Below are positions 1 to 12,004 of a stretch of DNA of 64,000 bases, one piece after another (within the stretch, counting starts at the first letter, position 1; every line of letters begins with the position of its first letter). This stretch comes from Aquatica leii. Its lineage: Eukaryota; Arthropoda; Insecta; Coleoptera; Lampyridae. A model generated the notes under the pieces. That model worked only from the letters and a program-made list of their open reading frames with translations, did no database searches and was not told the origin of the DNA. The position numbers and the translations under genes were made by a program. Location: assembly GCA_035610365.1 (NCBI GenBank), contig CM069432.1, positions 223,594,532-223,658,531 on the forward strand, in the 5' to 3' direction.

Positions 1-1010
1 ATTTACTAATGCAATATATTTTGCTTAAAATTTCTAACAGTCATATTAAAAGCTTCAATTTAAACTAAAAAAAAAGTATATTAACAAATATTTTAATTCA
101 TGTAACACTTTTTATGTAACAAAAAAAAGAGTAATTTAAATTGTAGAATTAAAATGTATGTCAAATTAAAATATTACATGAATTCAAATGTTTGTTGATA
201 ATTTTAATTCTTCAACTTTAAATCAAAAATTAAAATTACCAACAAACATATTAATTCTGAATGAAAATGCTTGTTGATAATTTTAATTTTCCAATTTTAA
301 ATTAAAAATTAAAATTACCAACAAACATATTAATTCTGAATTGAAATGTTTGTTGATAATTTTAATTCTTCAATTTTAAATAAAGAATTGAAATTACCAA
401 TAAACATATTAATTCTAAATTAAAATGCTTGTTGATAATTTTAATTCTTCAATTTTAAATCAAGAATTAAAATTACCAACAAACATAGTAATTCTGAATT
501 AAAATGTTTGTTGATAATTTTAATTCTTCAATTTTAAATCAAAAATTAAAACTACTAACAAACATATTAATTCTGAATGAAAATGATTGTTGATAATTTT
601 AATTCTTTAATGTAGGTTGCAAAAGTTGTAAGTACTGTAGCTAGACCATAGTGCAAGTTTTCCCACCGGTATTCACAACTTTCGCAACCTACAGCGCCAA
701 TTAAAATTTATAAAAAATTAAAATTATCAACACACATTTTAATTGAAAATTAATATGCTTGTTGGTAATTTTAACTCTTTATTTAAAATTGAAGAATTAA
801 AATTATCAAGAAACATTTGAATTTATGTAATATTTTAATTCGACATACATTTTAATTCTCAAATTTAAATGATCCTTATTTTGTTTGTTTGTTAAATGAA
901 AAGTGTTACATAAATTCAAATGTTCGTTCATATACTTTATTTTGCAGTTTAAATTAAAGTTTTAAATATGACTTAGAAACTTTTGAGCAAAATATGTTGC
1001 ATTAGTAAAT
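1..1010. mobile_element. Foldback-type element with long terminal inverted repeats
   Basis: The first ~190 bases and the last ~190 bases (about 820-1010) are reverse complements along their whole length. The window starts with atttactaatgcaatat, and the unit ends with the matching complement at 1010. Between the arms lie a 79-bp tandem array (193-612) and a GC-richer central hairpin at 611-693, whose arms are tgtaggttgcaaaagttgt and its near-perfect complement. No coding region is visible. The left end coincides with the window start, so the true terminus and any target duplication cannot be seen. It resembles foldback elements or large MITEs; the superfamily is unknown. Confidence 0.75.
193..612. 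repeat. 79-bp tandem repeat, about 5.3 copies, each a hairpin
   Basis: The anchor tgttgata starts at 193, 272, 351, 430, 509 and 588, an exact spacing of 79 bases each time with no indels. Each unit holds tgttgataattttaattc and, about 30 bases later, its near complement ending in ccaacaaaca, so every unit can fold by itself. The repeat lies inside the foldback element at 1-1010. Confidence 0.9.
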
Positions 1011-1242
1011 ACGTTTTCACCTAACAATTTAAATGTGTTAAGATTGTTTAACAAACAGTTTGAATGTATTAAAATAAATAGACAAACATGAAAATAAAGT
1101 TAATAAAAATTAAAGTTTGTTTAAAATTACAATTTATAACAAATTTAGTATTTAATAGTAAAACAATAAAGTAACTAACAGATTTAATTGAAATGTATAT
1201 TATTGATTTTTACCACATTTTAACTGTTGTTTTATTTAAAAT

Positions 1243-1622
1243 GTTACTTGAATAAAAATGTGCGTTGAAAGTAAATGAAGTAACATTAGAAACCAATTAA
1301 TTTTTATGAATGAATTTAAATACTAGACTAATTTGTAGAAACTTACATTTTAAATGATAGAATTAAAATGTTAGTTGATAATTTTAATTCGTCGCTGTGA
1401 TCGTTGGTAGCTTTTGAAACTATTTCAGTATAAGAGAATACATGTACATTGTAGTTGTAAATGACACCACCGATTGGAGCGACCAGTTAAAATTATCAAC
1501 TAACATTTTAATTCTATCATCTAAAATATTAGTTGCTAAAAGTTATTCTAGCATGTTAATTTATTCACGAAAATTCGAGGATTTATAATGTTACTTACTT
1601 CAATTTATTTTTATTCAAGTAG
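1243..1622. repeat. Long palindrome related to the first foldback element
   Basis: Bases 1356-1387 are the perfect reverse complement of 1497-1528 (32 bp). The pairing continues imperfectly outward to about 1243 and 1622 and inward into the GC-richer centre (gtcgctg facing agcgac). The arm sequence attaaaatgttagttgata is very close to the units in 193-612, so both belong to one repeat family. There is no coding content. Confidence 0.8.
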
Positions 1623-1879
1623 TATTTTAAGTCAAATTACAATATACTACCATAAATTTTTCAAAGTAACATTTAAATTGTAACAAAAATTTTTAATACG
1701 CACAAAAAGTTATTTTACAAGTTACGTATAAATACAGACAAATAAGTAAAAAGGCGTTTCATCCAACGTAGTAAAATACCTTTACAAACTTTAATTTAAT
1801 TTATTTAAATTAATAATAAATTAATAATTTCTATTACTAAATTTGTAAAAAATAAACACTTCAAATAATGAAAATTATA

Positions 1880-3975
1880 TCTTCTTCACGTGCCATCTCT
1901 GCGACGGAGGTTGGCTATCATCATAATTATTTTAATTTTCGCAGAAACCAAATCCTCCTCCTACCTACGCTATTCTTACTCTCAATTTTATCTTGCATAA
2001 TTAATTGTAATCTGGTGTATTTTTCTCCGCGTGTAATATGTCCTAGATATTGTAGTTTTCTTATTTTAATTGTTTCTATGATCTCATTATTTTTGTTTAG
2101 TCTTTTCAGAATTTCGTCGTTTGTGACGTGATCTGTCCATAATATTTTCAAGATCTTTCTATATACCCACATTTCGAAGGCCTCCAGTCTTTTACAAACT
2201 GTCTTATTTATGGTCTAAGCCTCCATTCCATAAAGCAACACAGAGAATATGCAGCATTTAGCCAGCCGCATTCTCAAGTTGAGTTTTAAATCTCTTGTGC
2301 AAAGTACCTTTATTGGTTTGTCAAAATTTTTTGCCTTTTTGATTCGTATTTTAATTCCTTTTGTGTAGTCATTTGTGGAATTAATCATTGTACTCAGATA
2401 TGTGTAGTTTTCGACTTGTTCAATGATGTTACCGTTAACTATTAGTCTCATATTCTCTCATTGTACTTTGGATATTTTCATACATTTCGTCTTCTAATTG
2501 TTCATTGTTAGACCATATTCTTGATATATTCAACTATGTGTAATCTGCGTATCAAATATTACTAATCGGTGTCCCATTAATTTTTATTTCAACTGTCTTT
2601 AATTTAAGCGTTTTTTTCAGAATCTCTTCGGAGTATGCGTTAAAAAGCAGTGGTGATAAAACGCATCTTTGTCCGACTCCTCGTTTGATCTCAAATTCAT
2701 CTAATAATTGCTCGTCAATATGGATTTTTGTTCTTTGTTTGATATTATTCTGTCATTGTAGTGTATATGTTTGGAAATAAGGACTTTCATTAGTTGGTCA
2801 TGGCAAACTTTGTTAATTGCTTCGTTATAGTCGATGAAACACACGTATATATCTTGATTGACGTCCAGGGCTGTTTGGACTAGTAAATTGAATGAAAAAA
2901 AAGCCTCTTTGCAAAATCCAAGTTGTGTTTCATCTATATCCATGTCTAATTTTTGATAAATTTTGTTGTGAATGACTTTTTTAACGTATGGGACAACAAA
3001 CTTATAGTGCGGTGATCACGACATTCTTTATTCGTTCTTTTAGGGAGACATACGAAGACTAAGGTCAACCATTTTTTGGGTATATCACCTGTTTGGTATA
3101 TTTGATTAAAGAGTTTTACCAAGATATTCATGTGTTTCTTTTCTACGATTTTGAATATGTCGGCAGGTAGTTCATCAAGTCCAGAACTTTTTCCATTCTT
3201 TGTTGTTTTTAGAGCGTGTAGAATTTCTTCCTTCGTAATGTCTGGGCTTATTTCCTCTGGTATATATGGTATATGTTCTATTTCACCTCTCTCATCTCCG
3301 AAAAATTCTTCAATAGGTATAATCTTTCCATCGTTGAACTCTTTACTCAGTTGACATTATAGGATCACCGTTTTTTCAACGAGTATATTAAATTGATTTC
3401 TTCGTTGTAAACCTGTTACTTTTTTGACCTTTTTATGTAGATTGAATAAATTTGTTTTAAAATTCTTCCATCTTTTTGCATTTTTCTTTGGCTTCTTTTA
3501 TCTTTTTTTTGATTACACAATTGATTTTTCTGTATCTAATAACATCTTGATTCTTGAGTTTCTGTATTCATTTTGTCCAGGTTTTTGTTGATAAACAGTT
3601 GTAACTTTTTTTTTATTTTGGGATTTTAAAGTTTTTTTGTCTCTATCCTAGGGGTTTTCTTATATCTCTTTATATTTTTGAGTTTAAGTGTAACATTTGC
3701 AATTAGGGGGTTGTGGTCAGATGAGCCATCTGCTGCTGGAAATGTTTTGACTGCTGTAACAGCACTACGGTACCTGTCTTTGATCAAAATGTAATCTATT
3801 TGATTGAATCATTTTGTCAGGGTTATCCGTAGGTGACCGCCATGTATACAGCCGTCTTTCTGGTAATTCGAAGAATTTATTTATAAGTATTAGTTTGTTT
3901 TCTTGGCTAAATTGTAGCAAAGGGTCTTCTCCTTCATTACGTTCCTCTAGTCCATGTCTAATCCCCTTAGTGTTA
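1880..3975 (-). pseudogene. Non-LTR retrotransposon (LINE), APE endonuclease to reverse transcriptase, decayed
   Basis: Read on the minus strand, the pieces run in the normal LINE order. The endonuclease end is at about 3970-3660, with TWRSPTDNP, QIDYI and SDHNPL. The reverse transcriptase follows: IPKKWLTLVF and DHRTISLLSH (3131-2946), FIDYNEA (motif A; 2943-2701), and RGVGQRCVLSPLLFN (2700-2640). The YADD box reads as a stop followed by YADYT at about 2545. A C-terminal region with KIRKLQYLGHI and SVGRRRI ends near 1927. The 5' part of the endonuclease is missing beyond 3975. Frameshifts, the stop before the YADD box and the loss of its second Asp make it inactive. It looks like the insect group usually annotated as endonuclease-reverse transcriptase; I do not assign a clade. 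Confidence 0.85.
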
Positions 3976-5882
3976 TATGTAACACTTTAAATGTCTATAT
4001 ACACGTAATACGGAATAATATACGTAATTACATTTTTTGATAAATACATTATTTATTTCTACAATGTGCGTGATCCTTGGGATCTGTTTCATCTTTTATA
4101 TATGTTTAATTTTATTGTCGCCTAAAAAATTCCAACACTTTTGCTATGTCGAATGTTCTACAAGGTTTTTGAAAAGCTACAATGCACATAGCCACATACA
4201 ACATCAGATCCATGCCAAAAGATAAAAACTCATACAAATTAAAAAAAAAAGTCAATGAAAATAAAGTGAGATATTCTAGAATTATTGGTAACAATAAGAA
4301 AAAAAAATAAAGAAATACGATTAGAATCGGGCAATCATCTATTTTTTACAGAATATGTTTCCGATATACACTCCGGCGACAATACAAGAAAATAAAAAAA
4401 CACAAAAAGAAATCAGCAATATGTAGTTTTAACTTGGAACACAGCAAAAAAATTGACGTTTTGGTAAACAAAAAACGGATATAGTATAAAAAACGAGCAA
4501 TTTTATAAAACCACAGAGTTCCTTTTAAAAAAACAATGGACGTAGATTTTGATTAACATATAAACAAAGAACAGAATTAATTACTATATGAGCAAAAATA
4601 AAACATTTTTAAAAACATCTCAGCTCTGAACAATTTCTTTACAGAAAATGGCCATTGTGCTACGATATACCTAAACAATAAAATGGAAAAAAAGAGAGAA
4701 TTTAAAAACAAGGACAAAATAAATCATAACAAATATACAAAAAAAGACTTATATCAATAAAATAATATATAAATAGTTAAATACAAAATTAACTACTACA
4801 TTTAAGGCTAGAACTTGCAAAAAAAGCAAAACAAAGAAAAGAAAAATAAACAATGAAACAATACAATCCATGATCATAAAGACGTTTACTGAAGCACCAA
4901 TTTTAGATCAATTAGTCAATTCCGTATTTACCAGACCCTAATGGTTTGGTGGTACTGGTTACCGTTCTGAGGTTACCAGACTAATGTGTCTAGTAAATAT
5001 AAAAAAAAAGTATTTTGAGTTTACTAAAACCTTGTGCTATTATTAGGTTGCATAGATTCCATTGTGTAAATATCATAACTAGTTCCAAATTCTGAGTACT
5101 GATAATGTATTTATCGGCAATGAAAGTATAAGTTATTTGAGTATATTCCTGAAAAATCACATTACTTTTAAAATAGATACCTTGTTTAAAACATAATAGT
5201 AACATAGCAAAGAAAATAACAAAAATACTCAAACTCAACTTAAACAATTTAAACATAACACCAGTTTATTAACATAATATTCGGACATCCGATTACTAGT
5301 CGACTTTACTTGTTTGGAAAGGGTCGGTTAAGTTTTGTAGTATTTAAGTAATTTTAAATGTTCCCTTTAAAATTTATTAGTTGGATAATATTTGTTGTTG
5401 ATAATTTATAAGAAAGGTTATCAATGTTTTATAAAAATTAATTTTTGCAGAATTGTTGGTCTGTTTATTATATCTTTTCATTTTTAGCTGGAAATATTAA
5501 TAATCTGCAAATATGCATCATTTTTAGCTACTTATTAACAATTTCAATGAACATTTTGCGCCCCACTACAAGTTGAACGTATTTTACTTTGTCTCAAATC
5601 GACATTCTTTTATTTTCCCTGTATTCCAGCCAATGTCTTAAAAATTTTGTACTCGATTATAAATTTACTCGTCATGCAGAGATTTTTTCAAGAATAATTT
5701 TTTTTGTGAAATGTAAGATAAACTTTTTTTCCATTTGTGTAAAATATTTTGGGACACACTATGTTTTTAATACCAATTTCTGAAGTAGGAGGATACTTAT
5801 TATGTCTCATAATAAATGGTTACAAAAAAATGTTGATACTCAGACAACATAGAAAAATTTAGAAACAAGCTGAGGCGGCCAC
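3976..5882. other. AT-rich stretch, nothing recognised
   Basis: No motif, repeat pair or coherent exon was recognised here. The open frames at 4037-4225, 4112-4294, 4990-5256 and 5589-5783 are low-complexity and look like chance. A somewhat more GC-rich patch near 4930-4990 (ggtttggtggtactggttac) has no visible coding frame. Confidence 0.5.
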
Positions 5883-6292
5883 ATATACGCTTATTTACCC
5901 TTCGTTGCCGGAGTAACTGATAAACTGAACAGAATTTTAAGAAAGAAAAACATCACTACCCAATACAACACTGTAAAGAAGATAGATTAGCTGATACTTT
6001 TTAATAAAGATTAACTTCAAAGACTACACACAAGGGTATCTACAAAATAGAGTACATGTGCGGTAAGAGTTATATCGGCCAAACAACAAGAAGTGTTCAG
6101 TGCAAGGTTAAAGAACATTATCGAGACGCTCAACTTAGTCGCACGGACAAATCTGTAGTAGTTGAACAACTACAATATAATGGAAATCACCGAATTGACT
6201 ACAAAAACGTAAAGATATTAACAAGAAGTAGAAACTACCATCAGCTAATAATACGCGGATTACCAGAAATCATGAAAATCAAATTCAATTAA
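5883..6292 (+). pseudogene. Penelope-like element, C-terminal GIY-YIG endonuclease fragment
   Basis: The frame from 5883 reads YLPFVAGVTDKLNRILRK and then a stop near 5990. After a frameshift near 6010 comes GIYKIEYMCGKSYIGQTTRS, the GIY-YIG nuclease signature of Penelope-like elements. It continues through VKEHYRDAQ and YQLIIR-like residues (YHQLIIRGLPEI) to a stop at 6292. The linker between reverse transcriptase and nuclease is typical of PLEs. The reverse transcriptase itself is absent upstream, so this is a 5'-truncated copy. The GIY and YIG residues remain, but the frameshift and stop make it a pseudogene. Confidence 0.8.
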
Positions 6293-6416
6293 ATCATTTA
6301 ATAAGTACTTAATTATCCATCTTATTATTTATTACTATTACAGAATTTAATTTTCTTGTAAATATATTATTTCTCGCATTCTATTTGTATATTCTACATA
6401 ATCTACATTTTATACA

Positions 6417-6455
6417 TTAACCCTTAATTTGGCAAAAGTTGATTTGACTAATCCA
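6417..6455. repeat. piggyBac-type left terminus with TTAA
   Basis: TTAA (6417-6420) is followed directly by CCCTTAATTTGGCAAAAG, which resembles the terminal repeat of piggyBac-like elements. It lies about 290 bases beyond the C-terminal end of the minus-strand transposase fragment at 6710-7445, the expected place. No matching right terminus was found between 7446 and 10000. Confidence 0.45.
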
Positions 6456-6709
6456 AAATGCAAAAATTGGTTTGTTTGTTTGCGTCTATTAGAATCCATT
6501 TATGTAAAAATAAGTGAAAAATTAAGAATGCAAAAAAAACGAGTCGTATCTTATAGGACGCACTGCGTAATGATGGGAGATCTTATTCTAATATATTTTG
6601 TATCTTATAAAATACAATGCCAATAATAGCTATAAAGAAAACACAGATATTTTAAATGTCTATATTTGCATTGAAGAAAAATAACATCTAATTATTGCTA
6701 TGGAAAGTA

Positions 6710-7445
6710 TGGAAACAGTTACGGTTTTTTACTAAAGACAACGTTGCATCGCATTTCGTACAAATCCAGTGAGTTTTTCCGGTCTTACACAATCGACATC
6801 GACCTTTTGTGGAATATATTGGAAAATCATCCACTTTATGGAAACATACATCGGGTGCTGCGAAATAATCATGCGCTTAATTTTTCTCAAATTATTTATA
6901 ACTTCAGTTGAATTTCTTTTTCTTGTTCTGTCTTTCAACTTCAAAGATATGAATATCTAAATTGTTTCAAAGATAGTTTTTTATCGTCAGCAGCCAACAA
7001 TTTTCTGTCGCGTCGATACAGCAACCAAGCGTTAGTTAGACATATATCTATCATTTGTGAAAACAGTAATAGATACCAGTGGAATTCTGTACAAAGAAAC
7101 GAGCATGTGCATTCGATCCACTCCTCCCATGTGAGCGTTGTACTGTTTAACTATGTTGGTACAGGGAACATCAATTTTGGCTTTTTGTGATTTTTCATAC
7201 CTTTTAGCAGTAGTAATAGGTTTAGCAGAAACAAATGTATTGACTAATCTGACAGGTTTGTTATCATACCACTTCACGCAAGGAATTTTATTTTTATCAT
7301 CACTTCTGCGGCAGAATGAGCCTCGGCCTTTTTGTTTCAATGCTTTATCATCTTTCAAATTGCAGTTTTCTAACTTGTTACTTCTTATAGGACCCAAAGC
7401 TAAAATACCAACCAAATGTGGTCGTTTTTGTTGAAAATTTAGCAA
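6710..7445 (-). pseudogene. piggyBac-like transposase, C-terminal half (copy C)
   Basis: On the minus strand the frame 7445-7032 holds VKWYDNKPVRLVNTF, then AKPITTAKRYEKSQK and YNAHMGGVDRMHML. This last segment contains the third catalytic Asp (GGVD) of piggyBac transposases. A frameshifted continuation ends at about 6765-6710 with the cysteine-rich domain GRCRLCKTGKTHWICTKCDA. The first part of the catalytic domain, with the first two Asp residues, is missing, so the copy is truncated at 7445. It keeps its Cys-rich tail and a candidate TTAA terminus at 6417. It differs clearly from the two other copies at 10-14.6 kb in the overlapping region. Confidence 0.85.
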
Positions 7446-7864
7446 CGTGTATTATAGGATACATAAAATAAAAATTATATTTTTTATATCAAAATGTATC
7501 AAATTTTTTTCTGTCACGTATCACACATCTCTAAAGATAGGTAACGACTAATCCTATTTTTCATAACTATTCGAAATATATTTTTAATGAAAAATTTATC
7601 TTACCATGTGGCACGATCAGCTGTTGCACCTAGCCGCCATTAGCAAGTAATCATTTTTGATGTTCTACTCGGTATATTTGCAGCGTTGGAATGACGTAGC
7701 AACTTTCTTTTCTTACGGATTCACGCTTTTGACATTGACAAACTTACGAATTAATGATCATTTAGTCGGTTTATGATAAAATTCAAGTGTAAATTTAGTT
7801 ATTTATCCCTAATAATAAATCTAAAATCTTCTAAGTTTATTTTTAACGCTTGAATTGATTTCAG

Positions 7865-8007
7865 AACTCTTTGATGAAGACGGGCATCAAAAACACATTA
7901 AGCGTCTGAGAATTTGCAATTCTTCAGGCGTGGATAAGACTTACAAAGTAGTGTGTCCAGGACTACATTTTAAAACAGTCACTACAATTATTAAGATTAA
8001 GAAATAA
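7865..8007 (+). CDS. Candidate 3'-terminal exon of an unidentified gene
   Basis: A 46-codon frame follows an acceptor-like site (ttgaattgatttcag, ending at 7864). It begins LFDEDGHQKHIKRLRI and ends TIIKIKK with a stop at 8005-8007. The polyadenylation signal AATAAA overlaps the stop (8003-8008) and is repeated at 8007-8012. The stretch is richer in G+C and more protein-like than its surroundings. I do not recognise the protein. No upstream exon was identified with confidence, so it may be a host exon, an exon of a transposon, or chance. Confidence 0.35.
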
Positions 8008-8012
8008 ATAAA

Positions 8013-9955
8013 CATAAAAATAAAACAAGCATTGTAACACTATTAAACGTAAACGCGACAAATGTATAAATTTTTTATAACTTTTTTTAATTAAATGTTA
8101 TTCTAGATTTTAGTTTTAAAAAAATGTGTTACAGTAACGTAAATTTAAATATACATTTAAAATTTTGTGAAATTAATACAGTTTCTAAAGAACAAGCAAT
8201 TATTATTTGCATTTAGTATAAGCAGTTTACTATTTACAAATTGTAATTTGTAACATTAATTAAATATTTGCATTGTTGTGTTGATGTTACAATGTAAATT
8301 AATTAAATTCAACTTGAGTCGAGTCCTTATGTTTGAACTGTCATTTTAAGGTTTCTTTTTAATCCTTTATTTTCTTGTTTTCGTTTCTATTCTATATGTC
8401 TGTAGTTTACAGTTTTGAATTTTATTTTTATTAAAAATACCATTTAGTGTAATTGTAAAATTATCAACAATTAAAATTGAACTTAAGCTTTAACTCACCA
8501 TATGCTTCAAATATAAAGCTTTGTTTAGTTTCTAACAAAATTATTTTGGCGTAAAATAAACTTGACCTAACAATTGAATAAAAATAAAATCCGCGTTATT
8601 GCTGAACGCGTTTTTTATTTTCTACATGTTGTAATCTAATGAAAAAATATTAAACTTGTTTCTGGTTTAGATTGTGTCTATATGTTAATCTTTAAAGACA
8701 AAAACAAAATAATTAATGAGATTGTTTTTGTATTTCGTTGAATTTTTAATGTTTAAATGCATTTTAAACAAAAAAACATTTTTAAATTATTTCATTGTGT
8801 TTCTAGTAATATTTTTCTTACATTCAAACGTAAATTTTTATAGATTTTACTCAACTATGTACATTTTGTGTTTTAATGTATACGTAATAAAAACTTTGCA
8901 AGAAAATAAACTCAAATAAAGCAAAAATAAACGTAATGTTGCACACAATAAATACATGCAATAACGTGTAAAAATGTAACTTATAATAACACGTGTCATA
9001 TAATTTTTTTAGGTTTTGGTAATTACGGTATTTGAGTGTAATCAAGTTTTATATCTATTGTTAAAGTTTAAAACAACTTTTGGTTTAGACGTATTTAAGA
9101 ACAATCCAAGCTTATTATACTACTTAATCTTTGTGAAGCCACTATGAAACATAGATTAATTATTCGTAATCCTGTAAAATCAAGCTTCTATAGAGATACG
9201 CAAAGAAGGAGTTTTATTCGACTAGACAAAAGACATAGTCTAATTATGTCTGTACCAAACTCTTACTACTAACTAAAATATCAAAAGTTAAATAACAAAC
9301 TACAAAACTTTTGCAAATCAATAAACATATTATTAATTTTCTTTATCATTAAATTAGCTGTTAAATTTAATTGGCATAAATAACAGTAAATTAGTTTTTT
9401 AAATAAGTTTTCGATTTTGTTATTTTTCACAAATGCAGCGATCAAAACGTGTAAATAATTTATAAATCATTTAATAAATATTAAAAATTAGATTAAATTG
9501 ATTGGTTAAAATAACATTTATGTTTTTGAGTTATTCTAAGCCTGATGGTGCTACACTTGATTGAACACAACAAATATAATCTAAAAAAATAGGTATTTTG
9601 AAATAAAGAGTGTTATTGAAACGGTTCTTTTAGCTCATAATTTATTTTGAAAAGTATTCAAAAATAACTAACGCATTGACAGATAAACTACAAACCAAAA
9701 TATAATAATTTTAAAAAACACGTTCTATTATCTGAATGAAAAGAAAAATCTGTAAATACAGCCAACAGAAATAACAATATTTTTTGTTAGCGTTATGAAT
9801 GAATGTTATATATGTTATATATGTTTATTGATTTCTAAGCTGAAATCGGTTTCTTTCTATCACCTAAAAATTTTGGACAATTTAGTAATAAAAATTATTT
9901 AAATATAATACGTAAATATGCATAACTATCGTTTCTGTCACATGTACAAGTTTTC
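8013..9955. other. AT-rich stretch, nothing recognised
   Basis: Only low-complexity sequence and short chance frames (8716-8919, 8851-9045) were seen. There is a small inverted repeat at about 8592-8610 (gcgtt facing aacgc). Confidence 0.5.
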
Positions 9956-9959
9956 ATGT

Positions 9960-10430
9960 ATTTTTATTAGTTGCTTTATGACTATTATATCGATCACTCT
10001 AGCGGGTTTTTTGGTATCTTTGTTAACAAGTAACTTTTATCATATCGGAAGTGTGTGCTAACTGTAAGCATATCTCTTTTGTGCTTTCATTTATAAACTA
10101 TTACGCCAGTACTGCTTTCAACAGCTACTGTTTATCCCTTTTTCAAACGTTTTTCCGTGACTTGTTTAGGATTATGTTTTTGGTTGGAACGTAAAGTTCC
10201 AACTACATAAGTATTTTTTCGAACAATTTGTGAGCCAGTGACGATTGTGTAGTAAGTATCTGTATAAATAGTACGTCTTTCATTTAGTAGATTATCTCAT
10301 AATCTAAAAACAACGTTTTCAGATTACAATTCATTATCAACTTTGTAACCGTCGTTTGAGATGGAGCGATTTCTTTCGTGAAAGCCCTGTTATTTGAATT
10401 GATGTTATTCATTTCATATATTTTGGAATT
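9960..10430 (-). pseudogene. piggyBac-like transposase, middle part after an insertion (copy B)
   Basis: Minus-strand reading from about 10420 gives APSQTTVTKLIM, then NLLNERRTIYTDTYYTIVTG (second catalytic Asp in IYTDTYYT), VVGTLRSNQKHNPKQVTEK, ESSTGVIVYK and KRDMLTVSTHF. It fades at about 9960 before the third Asp region. Stops interrupt it at several points. It continues the reading that breaks off at 12005, so the two pieces are taken as one element split by about 1.56 kb. Confidence 0.75.
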
Positions 10431-12004
10431 TTTTTATTGATTTCAAATTGATTAAAGGATGTTATTTAACATTTTTAGATTCATAATTGTCAATTAATTT
10501 TGTAAGTAAAGTTCTGTATTCATTTGTTTAAGAATGATTACGCTGTTTAAATAACCGTAATATGTGTTTGTGTCGATTTAGCATTTTCTTTGCTCAGTAA
10601 AAATTCCAGTTGTAATTTATGTTTCCTTTCTGAGATATAATTGTAATAACATATATTTTAGCAGTTTGTTTAATTTAAGTTTGTTTAAAAGTTCTTTGTT
10701 TAAAGTACATTCTCAGTACAGTCGTACTTATTTTCTTTGTGTTACTTTGATTAAATTACGTTGGAATAAAGTCATTCTTTTAATTTATTAGACAGTTGTT
10801 ATGATTCAGGACGCAACGAGTCATCTTTATGACAGTAATGATATTTTGTCAATTTGACAGCTTACACAGAATCAAAAACCGTTTACCAACACTACTACAT
10901 GGTTTTCTTTAACGGAGTTTTTGAACACAGCTTTTAGGAAACATTACGATTCATTGAATTTCACTGGATACCGGTTTGATTTCATATTACCCTATCGTGA
11001 GTTTGTGCGTAAGTTTGTGTTTCACAATCCAATTTTCGCCTTGGTGGCGCCTCATTGAAAATGTTTCGACGGTAAATTGTTCATATAGTTGTGGTATCCT
11101 ATCGAAGTTCCGGAAGACGTTAACTGGGCTAAAGCTAACTAGGAGTTCGCCTACGAACAAACTATCAAGGTATTTATTGATTACTAATTAAGTTATTTAT
11201 TCGCGAGTTTAGTGATTGAAAAGCTTTGAAATTAATCAGAATGTACTGCTAGCTATCGAATCTTTCAATTAAACAAACATCTTATGACATTTCTTTGTGT
11301 TAATTTAAATTATTACTATTGTTATTATTAAATAACAAAAGTAAAAGACGTAATGTAACCAGTGTCTAAAGTGTTACATCGACATTGAGTAAAAGTAAGA
11401 AGAAAAAGATAATCCTATACTTGCGTACCATAATTTTAAGAATGTAAAGTTTGTTTTATACAATTACGGAATTTATTTGATTTTGATATTATGCATTTTA
11501 TTTTTTTATTATGCGTAATTTAGTTGTGTTTATTATTTCTTTTATTTTATTTTATTCTTTTCATTTTGTTATAGTATAATCATGTTATTCTTATTCAGTT
11601 GTGTCTGAATTTAAGATTTTATTTGCGTCAAATTGATTTAATGTTTTAATGTAATTTTCCGTTTTATTGCTTGTTTAATTTAATTTCAATTATATAATAA
11701 ATGCTAAATTGTTAAATGTAACAAAGCTTTTATTCAGTCGACATTCGGGTATGTGAATTTTAGATTATTACATATTTTTCGTGTGATACACTCTTAAGGT
11801 AAGTCCCATTTGAGTGTATCCATTTGAAGCGGAATCGTGGATGGCAGGGGCTCAAGTTCATTATGCTTTACTCCTTCCTGACTCTCTTTGATTTTTGACT
11901 TTTTATTGTGTTTTCCTGTTTAGTTTTCCAAACAATCACGGAATTTTTGAATATAATCCACCCCGTCTTTACTGAACACCGGCAATAACTTCGTTTATAT
12001 TACT
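10431..12004. mobile_element. Unidentified insertion splitting piggyBac copy B
   Basis: In piggyBac proteins the motif at 12205-12005 and the motif at 10420 are normally separated by only a few dozen residues. Here they are about 1.57 kb apart, which implies an insert. The insert includes a short hairpin (gatacactc at about 11786, gagtgtatc at about 11814) and sequence that could be an LTR: it starts tgttatgattcaggac at 10799 and ends gattattaca at about 11771, with an aataaa signal near 11696. A minus-strand frame at 11815-11995 contains LEPLPSTIPLQMDTLKWDLP. No target duplication was identified. Confidence 0.4.

Noticed and set aside
193..612. CRISPR-like array
   Set aside because: The units are head-to-tail with no unique spacers and sit in a eukaryotic foldback repeat.
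3130..3354. Plus-strand open frame of 74 codons
   Set aside because: It is the shadow of the LINE reverse transcriptase read on the minus strand.
7138..7434. Plus-strand open frame of 98 codons
   Set aside because: It overlaps the piggyBac copy C frame on the minus strand, which has clear family motifs.
10799..11771. Solo LTR
   Set aside because: It has suggestive ends and a poly-A signal, but no target duplication or second copy could be shown, so it is kept only as part of an unidentified insert.
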